Assembly (NCBI GenBank): GCA_900769785.1
Contig: CAAGHV010000209.1
Location: 1-6,234 of the forward strand
Source: Bacteroidales bacterium
GTDB taxonomy: Bacteria; Bacteroidota; Bacteroidia; Bacteroidales; P3
Direction of reading: 5' to 3'
Length of the DNA: 6,234 bases
This document shows positions 1-6,234 of this stretch, piece after piece; position 1 is the first letter of the stretch; each line of letters starts with the position of its first letter. The translations under genes were made by a program, and so were the position numbers. Below the pieces are notes generated by a model. The model did not search any database and was not told where the DNA came from. It worked only from the letters and a program-made list of their open reading frames with translations.

Positions 1-2
1 AC

Positions 3-116
3 GAACATTCACACGACTGCAACCACGAGCATCAACCGCAACAAGAATCGTTCAAAGTAGGTGAAGAAGCTGCTGAAACTCATCAGCATTCCGAAGAATG
101 TAATCACCAACATTAA
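3..116 (+). CDS. C-terminal end of a Cys/His-rich, probably metal-binding protein (partial, 5' end outside window)
   Basis: An open frame enters from the left edge and ends at TAA 114-116, leaving 37 codons. The peptide is rich in His, Glu and Gln and has two similar clusters: HSHDCNHEH near the start (codons 6-32) and HQHSEECNHQH at the very end (codons 81-113). Both contain C-N-H-x-H, a plausible soft or borderline metal ligand set. A charged linker without a hydrophobic segment separates them. The stop lies only 13 bases before the adaptor start, so co-transcription with the efflux genes is likely. The family cannot be identified from this tail. It could be a metal-sensing regulator, a small metal chaperone, or the His-rich tail of another transport component. 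The coding call rests on the repeated motif, the operon-like spacing and the lack of a good alternative frame; the function is inference. Confidence 0.7.
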   Translation, partial: EHSHDCNHEHQPQQESFKVGEEAAETHQHSEECNHQH

Positions 117-129
117 TATACTTTGAGCA

Positions 130-1641
130 ATGAAGAGACTATATTTTGTAATAGCAACATTGTTTTTGGGATTGACCATGGTATGTTGCGGTGGTCACAG
201 CCATTCCGACCACGACCATGCTCACGACCACCAAGACAATCTTCAACTTACGGCCTACAATACCGATTTCGAGATGTATGCCAATGCCAATCCTTTTATG
301 GTTGGACAGCCTGGCACCGTGCTTTCGCACTTTTCGTATCTATCGGACTTCAAACCATTGGACTCGGCCGAAGTAACACTGAGTCTTATAGTTGGCAACG
401 ACGGTATTCGTCAAACGTTGAATACTGCTACTCGTAAGGGCGTATATAAGTTTATACTCACCCCCACACATGTAGGTAAAGGTAAACTGATATATGATGT
501 GAAGGTTGGCGACAGTGTATCGCGTATAGTGGTGGAAGGTATAGAGGTGTATGCCGATGCACATGAGGCTAACGAGGCTGCCCACAACGCTATGGTAACC
601 AATAGCAACGCAGTATCGTTTACCAAAGAGCAGAGTTGGAAGATAAACTTTGCTACTGAAGAGGTAGCATACGAACCTTTTGGCGAAGTGATAAAAACCT
701 CGGCCCAGGTACTTCCGTCGCAAGGTGATGAGAGAGTAGTGGTGGCAAAATCGAGCGGGGTGGTAACTTTTTCTAACGCTAAGATAACCGAAGGTACTCC
801 TGTGGCAGCAGGTCAACAACTGTTCAGTATAGAAAGTAGCAATATGGCCGACAACAATATGGCTGTGCGTTATGCCGAAGCCGAGAATAACTACGAACTG
901 GCTAAAGCCGAATACGACCGTAAACAGAATTTGGCCAAAGATAAGATAGTGTCGGCAAGTGAACTGCAACGTGCTAAAGCCGAATATGATAATGCCAAAG
1001 CTCTATATGAAACCATAAAAAACAACTTTTCGCAAAGCGGACAGAAGGTAACATCGCCAATAAGTGGATATGTATGCCAACTGATGGTTAAAAACGGTGA
1101 ATATGTAGAAGCTGGAAAACCAATAATGTCGGTATCGCAAAACAAAAAGCTATATATACGTGCCGACCTTCAACCACGCTACTATTCTGTTTTGAACAAC
1201 ATACGCACTGCTAACTTCCGAATACCCAAAACCAACACAAGCTATCGATTGGAAGACTTGGACGGCCGCTTGGTATCGTTTGGCAAAAGTGCCGACAACG
1301 GCAATGTGCTTATTCCGGTTACTTTTGAGGTGAACAATACTGTGGGTTTACTATCGGGTAGTTTTGTTGATTTGTATATCAAAACACAGAGCGACAGTCA
1401 TATGCTTACAGTGGCTAACGGTGCTTTGATAGAAGAAATGGGTAACTTCTTTGTGTTTGTGCAACTTACTCCCGAACTATTCGAAAAACGTGAGATACAG
1501 AAGGGTGCTACCGATGGTTATCGTACTGCTGTACTTGGTGGACTCAAAGCCGGCGAGCGTGTGGTGGCAAAAGGTGCAGTGTTGGTAAAACTTGCACAAG
1601 CATCGGGAGCATTAGATCCTCATGCAGGACATGTGCATTAA
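130..1641 (+). CDS. Periplasmic adaptor (membrane fusion protein) of a heavy-metal RND efflux system, CusB/CzcB-like, probable lipoprotein
   Basis: This 503-residue protein should bridge the RND pump and the outer-membrane channel. Residues 1-20 form a signal peptide (Lys-Arg, a hydrophobic core, then VCCGG). Cys19 or Cys20 is a likely lipidation site, though the lipobox is not canonical. Residues 23-34 hold six His alternating with Ser, Asp and Ala, and the protein ends in HAGHVH, so both termini could bind metal. Residues about 38-143 look like an extra beta-sandwich with the LSDFKPL signature (71-77), which I associate with Bacteroidota adaptors. The standard core follows: lipoyl half-motifs at about 201-235 and 307-337 (TSPISGYV) flank an Ala/Glu/Lys-rich helical hairpin at about 244-300. 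A beta-barrel (about 338-430) and a membrane-proximal domain ending near 490 come next. ATG 130 is chosen because it directly precedes the signal peptide; no clear ribosome-binding site is visible. The family is secure, the transported metal is not. Confidence 0.93.
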   Translation: MKRLYFVIATLFLGLTMVCCGGHSHSDHDHAHDHQDNLQLTAYNTDFEMYANANPFMVGQPGTVLSHFSYLSDFKPLDSAEVTLSLIVGNDGIRQTLNTATRKGVYKFILTPTHVGKGKLIYDVKVGDSVSRIVVEGIEVYADAHEANEAAHNAMVTNSNAVSFTKEQSWKINFATEEVAYEPFGEVIKTSAQVLPSQGDERVVVAKSSGVVTFSNAKITEGTPVAAGQQLFSIESSNMADNNMAVRYAEAENNYELAKAEYDRKQNLAKDKIVSASELQRAKAEYDNAKALYETIKNNFSQSGQKVTSPISGYVCQLMVKNGEYVEAGKPIMSVSQNKKLYIRADLQPRYYSVLNNIRTANFRIPKTNTSYRLEDLDGRLVSFGKSADNGNVLIPVTFEVNNTVGLLSGSFVDLYIKTQSDSHMLTVANGALIEEMGNFFVFVQLTPELFEKREIQKGATDGYRTAVLGGLKAGERVVAKGAVLVKLAQASGALDPHAGHVH

Positions 1642-1654
1642 TAGTATAAAATCT

Positions 1655-1689
1655 AAAAAGCGTATTGTCGTTAGCGACAATATGTTTTT
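1655..1689 (+). promoter_or_regulatory. Intercistronic terminator-like hairpin between adaptor and pump genes
   Basis: The arms CGTATTGTCG (1661-1670) and CGACAATATG (1675-1684) pair over ten positions, with one G-U pair, around the four-base loop TTAG. The A-run and G before the stem (1656-1660) can pair with the five T after it (1685-1689), lengthening the stem to about 15 pairs. A stem followed by a short T-run resembles an intrinsic terminator and, because of the matching A-run, would look similar on the other strand. Lying 13 bases after the adaptor stop and 16 before the pump start, it may act as a partial terminator, an RNA processing or stability element, or a control on pump dosage. 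The structure is seen directly; the role is inferred. Confidence 0.6.
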
Positions 1690-1705
1690 GTAAAACAGAA
1701 AAGTA

Positions 1706-4700
1706 ATGCTAAATAAGATAATAAAATTTTCGTTGGATAACAAGTTGCTAATCTTGTTAGCTGCTGTTATCCTTATAGTGGCGGGCACCTATACCACGCA
1801 GAAGATGGATGTAGATGTGTTTCCCGACCTTACTGCTCCTACTGTGGTGGTGATGACTGATGCTCATGGTATGGCAGCCGAAGAAGTGGAACGCTTGGTG
1901 TCGTTCCCTATTGAAACGGCTGTGAATGGTGCTACCAATGTGCGACGAGTGCGTTCGGCATCACTGCAAGGCTCATCGTTTGTATGGGTAGAATTCGATT
2001 GGGGTATGGATGTATTTCGTGCCCGACAGATAGTGAGCGAAAAGATGGTTACCATCACAGGTTCGCTTCCCGAAGGGGTAACGCCGGTATTGGCACCCCA
2101 ATCAAGTGTGATGGGCGAAATATTGTTTATAGGCCTACAAGCCGACAGCACTTCGATGATGGAGTTGCGTACTTTGGCCGAATGGGTGGTAAAACCTGCC
2201 ATATTGGCTACAGGTGGTGTGTCGCAGGTAACCATAATAGGTGGTGACTACAAGCAATATCAGATACTTGCCGACCCCATACGTATGGCAGCCTATGGTG
2301 TAACGATGGACGAACTTGAAGCTGTGGGTCGCACCATAAGCAATAACTCTACAGGTAGTGTAATACGAGACTATGGCAACGAATATGCCTTGCGTGGTAT
2401 GGCTCGTACCAACGACCTTGAAGAGCTGGGTCAAACCTTTGTGAAGAGTATAAATGGGAAACCTGTAAGGGTATCGGATGTGGCCGATGTGGTGATAGGC
2501 AGTGCCATAAAGATGGGGCATGCTTCGTCTAATGCTTCTCCTGCAGTGATACTTTCGGTATCAAAACAGCCAAATATCAATACCCTTAATGTAACCAAGA
2601 ATATTGAGAAAAATCTTGACGATATCAAGAAGTCGTTACCCAAAGATGTGGTGATGGATACAAAGATATTCCGTCAAGCCGACTTTATAGAGGCATCTGT
2701 AAGCAATGTGGGTAGTGCGTTGATAGAAGGTGCCATATTTGTAATAGTTATTTTGTTCTTGTTTTTGGGAAGTTTCCGTACCACTCTTATATCTATTATT
2801 GCTATTCCACTATCGCTGTTGGGAACAGTTATAGTGCTTCATCTGTTGGGAATGAATATCAATACCATGACCCTTGGTGGTATGTGTATAGCTATAGGTT
2901 CGCTGGTAGATGATGCAATTGTGGATGTAGAGAATGTGTATAAGCGTTTACGAGAAAACCATCGTTTGTCAAAAGGCGAACGAAAGTCGGCTTTCAGTGT
3001 GGTATTCGAAGCATCGTCCGAGATACGCAGCTCTATTGTTAATGCCACATTTATAATCATCGTTACTTTCATACCCCTGTTTTTCCTTACCGGTATGGAA
3101 GGCCGTATGCTTAAACCGCTGGGTATTGCATATATAGTATCGCTGTTCATGTCGCTGGTGGTGGCTATGACTATCACGCCACTATTGTGCAAAATGTTAC
3201 TTTCGGGCAATAAGTATTTATCTAAAAATGAGAAAGACAGCTGGGTGGCCACTAAGTTGGGTGCTGTGTACAGCAGGTCGCTACAATGGGCGTTGAACCA
3301 CAAACGCATGGTGCTATATCCTACAATATTGTTGTTTGTTGTAGCTGTAGGTGTAATATTTACTATGGGACGTAGTTTCTTACCCGACTTCAACGAGGGT
3401 TCTCTTACTATTTCGGCTATTGCCAAACCCGGTGTATCGCTCGACGAGAGTAACCGTTTGGGTAATCTTATAGAAAAGGAACTGCTTGCTATACCCGAAG
3501 TTAACACCACCTCGCGACGTACAGGTCGTGGTGAACTTGACGAACATTCGCAATCGACCAACAGTGCCGAGATAGATGTAAACTTTACCCTTACCGACCG
3601 TAGCAAAGATGAATTTATGGCCGATGTGCGTGCCAAGTTAGCTACTATACCGGGTATAGCTACTACAGTAGGCCAACCATTGGGACACCGTATAGACCAT
3701 ATGCTTTCGGGTACAAGGGCAAGTATAGCCATAAAACTGTTTGGCACCGATTTAAGTCGTATGTATATGATGGGTAACAAAATTAAAACCTCTATAAGTG
3801 GTATAGAAGGCTTGGTGGACGTAAATGTTGAACAACAAACCGAAACACCTCAGTTGCAGATACGTGCCAACCGCGATATGCTGGCACAATACGGCATCAC
3901 TATAGAGCAATTCAACAAATTTGTATCACTTGCCTTTTCGGGCGAGAAGCTGTCGGAGATATACGAAGGTCAACGCAGTTTCGACCTTGTACTTAAACTC
4001 AACGACGACTATACCGGCAGTGTGGATAAAGTAAAGTCGGCTCTTATAGATACCGAAAATGGTGGCAAAGTACCATTGGAAGAGGTGGCCGAAATAGTAT
4101 CGGTAGGTGGTCCCAACTCCATTTCGCGCGAGAATGTACAACGCAAGATGGTAGTATCGGCCAACATATCGGGTCGCGACTTGGAAAGCGTGGTCAACGA
4201 TATTAAATCCAATATTGAGCGTGACATCGAACTTCCAGAAGGTTATCGTATAGAATATGGTGGCCAATTTGAAAACGCCGAGGCAGCCACTCGCACCCTC
4301 GTGCTTGCTTTTATAGCAGCAGTGGTAGTGATATTTCTATTACTGTACATCGAGTTTAAGAATACAGCCCTTTCGGGTATAATATTGCTCAACCTGCCGT
4401 TGGCACTTATAGGTGGCGTATTTGCTATCTTCGTTACATCGAAGATAATGAGTATTCCGGCCATTATCGGGTTTATAACCCTGTTTGGAATTGCCACACG
4501 CAACGGCATATTGCTTATCTCCAACTATCAGCATCGCCTTGGCGACAGTGGTTCGCTACGTGAAACAGTGCTTAAAGGCTCTTTGGATCGCCTTAATCCT
4601 ATACTTATGACTGCTCTCACTGCTGCTTTGGCTCTTATACCTATGATTATAAACGGCGACAAGTCGGGCAACGAAATTCAAAGTCCAATGGCTGTAGTGG

Positions 4701-4831
4701 TACTAGGAGGTTTGATAACTTCTACGTTGCTGAATATATACGTTATTCCAATAGTGTACGAGATGTTCAAAAAACGTGAGGAGAAACGTATGGCGGCAAA
4801 AGCCGATAATTCAATCGATGACGAAAACTAA
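1706..4831 (+). CDS. Heavy-metal efflux RND transporter, permease subunit (CusA/CzcA family)
   Basis: This is the proton-driven inner-membrane pump, 1041 residues, full length for the heavy-metal RND (HME) family. The layout is classic: TM1 at about 10-28, a large periplasmic region, TM2-TM6 at about 335-495, TM7 at about 535-553, a second periplasmic region, TM8 at about 864-882, then TM9-TM12. The N-terminal signature VDVFPDLTAPTV is clear. TM4 carries AIGSLVDDAIVDVEN (396-410). Asp402 and Glu409 match the proton-relay acids Asp405 and Glu412 of E. coli CusA, and the first Asp of the CzcA motif is Ala396 here, as in Cu/Ag pumps. Asp403 and Asp407 are additional acids. By hand alignment, CusA copper ligands Met573, Met623 and Met672 correspond to Ser570, Glu622 and His665, so Cu(I)/Ag(I) specificity should not be assumed. 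No cusA or czcA symbol is given for that reason. The start at 1706 gives the expected short cytoplasmic lead (MLNKIIKFSL) before TM1. The stop abuts the channel gene. Confidence 0.96.
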   Translation: MLNKIIKFSLDNKLLILLAAVILIVAGTYTTQKMDVDVFPDLTAPTVVVMTDAHGMAAEEVERLVSFPIETAVNGATNVRRVRSASLQGSSFVWVEFDWGMDVFRARQIVSEKMVTITGSLPEGVTPVLAPQSSVMGEILFIGLQADSTSMMELRTLAEWVVKPAILATGGVSQVTIIGGDYKQYQILADPIRMAAYGVTMDELEAVGRTISNNSTGSVIRDYGNEYALRGMARTNDLEELGQTFVKSINGKPVRVSDVADVVIGSAIKMGHASSNASPAVILSVSKQPNINTLNVTKNIEKNLDDIKKSLPKDVVMDTKIFRQADFIEASVSNVGSALIEGAIFVIVILFLFLGSFRTTLISIIAIPLSLLGTVIVLHLLGMNINTMTLGGMCIAIGSLVDDAIVDVENVYKRLRENHRLSKGERKSAFSVVFEASSEIRSSIVNATFIIIVTFIPLFFLTGMEGRMLKPLGIAYIVSLFMSLVVAMTITPLLCKMLLSGNKYLSKNEKDSWVATKLGAVYSRSLQWALNHKRMVLYPTILLFVVAVGVIFTMGRSFLPDFNEGSLTISAIAKPGVSLDESNRLGNLIEKELLAIPEVNTTSRRTGRGELDEHSQSTNSAEIDVNFTLTDRSKDEFMADVRAKLATIPGIATTVGQPLGHRIDHMLSGTRASIAIKLFGTDLSRMYMMGNKIKTSISGIEGLVDVNVEQQTETPQLQIRANRDMLAQYGITIEQFNKFVSLAFSGEKLSEIYEGQRSFDLVLKLNDDYTGSVDKVKSALIDTENGGKVPLEEVAEIVSVGGPNSISRENVQRKMVVSANISGRDLESVVNDIKSNIERDIELPEGYRIEYGGQFENAEAATRTLVLAFIAAVVVIFLLLYIEFKNTALSGIILLNLPLALIGGVFAIFVTSKIMSIPAIIGFITLFGIATRNGILLISNYQHRLGDSGSLRETVLKGSLDRLNPILMTALTAALALIPMIINGDKSGNEIQSPMAVVVLGGLITSTLLNIYVIPIVYEMFKKREEKRMAAKADNSIDDEN

Positions 4832-6028
4832 ATGATAAGCAAGATGAGAAAAACAATAATAACATACGTAGCATTGTGCATGATAGGCATACTATCGGTC
4901 GAAGCTCAAAACGATTATTCTTCGGTTTTGAAAGAAATTGAAACCAATAATATTGAGCTGCAAGCCTTGCGTACCGAACTGCAAGCACAACAAATAGAAA
5001 ACAGTGCTGCCAACAACCTAGAAAATCTTTCGGTGGAAGGTAGTTATTCGTGGGGTAATCAACCTATGATGGGTAACAAAAAAACTTTAAGTGTAGCTCA
5101 GCCTTTCGATTTCCCTACAGTGTATGCCATGCGTGGAAAACTGATGAAGATGACCAACAGCAATCTAGAGCTCCACTATAGTGCCGAACGCTTGAACGTA
5201 TTGCTCGAAGCAAAAAAACTGTGTGTAGAGATAACCTACTACAACTCGCTGATACAGCTTTACGACCAACGCTTGGATGCTGCCAAAACCATTGCCGATA
5301 ATTACAACAAAAAGATGGAAGCCGGCAAAGCAAACATATTGGAAGTAAACAAAGCCGAACTTAACCTTGCATCGCTGCAGAGCGAACACGACAAAGCTGT
5401 AACCGAACGCCAAAACCTAATTGTTGCCCTCGAAGCTATGAATGGAGGTAAGGCAGTAGTTATAAATAATGTAGGATACGAAAAGGTGTCGTTGCCTAAT
5501 GATTTCGAAACATGGTACAAAGAGGTTGAAAACAAAAACCCTGTATTGCTACATGCTCAAGGTCTTGTTGACGTAAACAAACAACAGCTGAAGCTGACCA
5601 AAAACCAATGGTTGCCACAATTGCATGTGGGCTATGTAAACGAAACTGTGGTAGATGAAAGTTTTCAAGGTGTGGCAGTGGGATTGTCGTTGCCACTATG
5701 GAACAACAGTAGTAAGGTAAAACAATCTAAAGCCCAACTGCTTACATCCGAAACCATGCTCAACGGCACTCGCAACGAATGCTACAACACATACAAAACC
5801 TTGTATAACCAATCACTTACCTTGCAGCAGAATGCCGATAAATTGGCTGCCACACTATTGCGTTGCAACAGCGAAGCTCTATTGCAAAAAGCATTGGATG
5901 CAGGTGAAATATCGTTGTTAGAATATTTGTTGGAGATAGAGTTTTACCAGCAAGCAGCCATCAACACCTTAGCAGCACAACGCGATGCACAAATGGCATT
6001 GGCCGAGTTGTTTGCGATGGATTTGTAA
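4832..6028 (+). CDS. TolC-family outer-membrane efflux channel (OEP; CusC/CzcC-like)
   Basis: This 398-residue protein is the likely outer-membrane exit duct, expected to work as a trimer. It is shorter than many TolC or CusC proteins (roughly 420-490 residues). A Sec signal peptide covers about residues 1-25, with probable cleavage at VEA|Q. There is no lipobox, unlike lipidated CusC. The mature part is mostly long Ala/Leu/Gln/Lys-rich helices in two OEP repeats. Equivalent helix-turn motifs appear as AGKANILEVNKAEL (164-177) and AGEISLLEYLLEIE (357-370), and the strand motif VAVGLSLPLW precedes the second coiled-coil stretch. ATG 4832 follows the pump TAA with no gap, suggesting translational coupling. 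A second ATG at 4844 (Met5, before Arg-Lys) gives a more typical signal peptide and is a real alternative start. The family is clear from pattern and context; the metal substrate depends on the pump. Confidence 0.92.
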   Translation: MISKMRKTIITYVALCMIGILSVEAQNDYSSVLKEIETNNIELQALRTELQAQQIENSAANNLENLSVEGSYSWGNQPMMGNKKTLSVAQPFDFPTVYAMRGKLMKMTNSNLELHYSAERLNVLLEAKKLCVEITYYNSLIQLYDQRLDAAKTIADNYNKKMEAGKANILEVNKAELNLASLQSEHDKAVTERQNLIVALEAMNGGKAVVINNVGYEKVSLPNDFETWYKEVENKNPVLLHAQGLVDVNKQQLKLTKNQWLPQLHVGYVNETVVDESFQGVAVGLSLPLWNNSSKVKQSKAQLLTSETMLNGTRNECYNTYKTLYNQSLTLQQNADKLAATLLRCNSEALLQKALDAGEISLLEYLLEIEFYQQAAINTLAAQRDAQMALAELFAMDL

Positions 6029-6059
6029 CCAAGTGTAATTCTGTATTATAACCAATAAC

Positions 6060-6101
6060 AAATTGCCCGAAGACTCTATAGAGACTTTGGGCAATTTTTT
6101 T
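6060..6101 (+). terminator. Rho-independent terminator of the efflux operon
   Basis: The arm AAATTGCCCGAAG (6060-6072) pairs with CTTTGGGCAATTT (6085-6097), with one G-U pair. After an A-A mismatch the inner CTC/GAG pairs close a TATA loop. A run of seven T (6095-6101) overlaps the end of the stem. It begins 32 bases after the channel gene stop, where the operon should end. On the other strand the following tract is only weakly T-rich, so efficient termination in both directions is less likely. Confidence 0.92.
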
Positions 6102-6234
6102 ATTTGTTGCTTGCAGGTTATTTACAAGAATATATGATTAACCGAGCGAAGAGCTAGCTATTTCCAGTGTTAGCAACTTCGACGAAGTCAACATTCCACA
6201 AATCACTTGCAAAGTAATTTTTAGAAGTTGCCTA
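6102..6234. other. Non-coding stretch after the operon, with small inverted repeats
   Basis: No convincing gene is visible in these 133 bases. The 8-base sequence GCAACTTC at 6173-6180 has its exact inverse, GAAGTTGC, at 6224-6231 near the right edge. A smaller inverted repeat, ACTTCG-A-CGAAGT, lies at 6176-6188. The region could be the start of an intergenic repeat, an untranslated region of a gene to the right, or plain spacer. The window ends too soon to tell. Confidence 0.4.

Noticed and set aside
115..132. TATACTTTG just before the adaptor start as a Bacteroidota -7 promoter element (TAnnTTTG)
   Set aside because: The spacing is one base off, no TTTG lies at the expected -33 distance, and transcription would start at about the ATG. 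The operon more likely starts upstream of the window.
123..437. TTG-started + strand frame overlapping the adaptor start
   Set aside because: It is in another frame over the signal peptide and N-terminal domain of the adaptor and shows no family-like pattern.
340..969. Minus-strand open frame of 209 codons within the adaptor gene
   Set aside because: The translation is rich in Tyr, Cys and His with no domain logic, and it is antisense to a well-supported adaptor frame.
1642..1705. A separate internal promoter for the pump gene
   Set aside because: No TTTG plus TAnnTTTG pair with suitable spacing is present. The T-rich part is explained by the hairpin and its T-run.
2839..3780. Long open frame of 313 codons on the minus strand
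   Set aside because: It lies wholly inside the pump gene, whose + strand frame has clear family motifs throughout. The minus-strand translation shows no recognisable domain, so it is a shadow frame.
6138..6233. 31-codon open stretch on the minus strand entering from the right edge
   Set aside because: The peptide is low in information (Leu/Ser-rich), has no recognisable family, and covers the inverted repeats. It is too short to call as the end of a convergent gene.
1..6234. CRISPR array, tRNA, rRNA, insertion sequence or phage attachment site
   Set aside because: No spaced direct repeats, cloverleaf or rRNA-like sequence, transposase frame or target duplication is visible. Nearly all bases are taken by the efflux genes.

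Overview
The window holds most of one operon for a tripartite heavy-metal efflux system of the resistance-nodulation-division (RND) type, all on the + strand. The likely host is a member of the Bacteroidota, probably Bacteroidales. Supporting signs are moderate-to-low GC, frequent ATA isoleucine codons, no clear Shine-Dalgarno sequences before the genes, and an adaptor carrying the extra N-terminal beta-sandwich I associate with CusB/CzcB-like proteins of this phylum. The genus cannot be named from this sequence.

Layout. (1) Positions 3-116 are the last 37 codons of a gene that enters from the left; its tail has two Cys-Asn-His-x-His motifs. (2) 130-1641 encodes a lipoprotein-like periplasmic adaptor (membrane fusion protein) with a His-rich N-terminus and a His-ending C-terminus. 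(3) 1642-1705 is a 64-base gap containing a long terminator-like hairpin. (4) 1706-4831 encodes the inner-membrane RND pump of the CusA/CzcA heavy-metal family. (5) 4832-6028, directly abutting the pump stop codon, encodes a TolC-like outer-membrane channel. (6) 6060-6101 is a strong intrinsic terminator that closes the operon. (7) 6102-6234 has no gene that I can support, only small inverted repeats.

How it works together. The pump uses the proton gradient to move metal ions, the adaptor joins it to the outer-membrane channel and may hand over metal, and the channel releases the ions outside the cell. The His-rich tails on the adaptor and on the upstream protein suggest metal capture in the same pathway. 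The metal is not settled. The transmembrane motif lacks the first Asp of CzcA, which resembles the Cu/Ag pumps. However, by hand alignment the three Met copper ligands of E. coli CusA are replaced by Ser, Glu and His.

No promoter or recognisable regulator lies inside the window, so the operon start must be to the left. This is a known type of system. The points worth checking are the internal hairpin, the atypical metal-site residues and the Cys/His-rich tail of the cut-off upstream gene.
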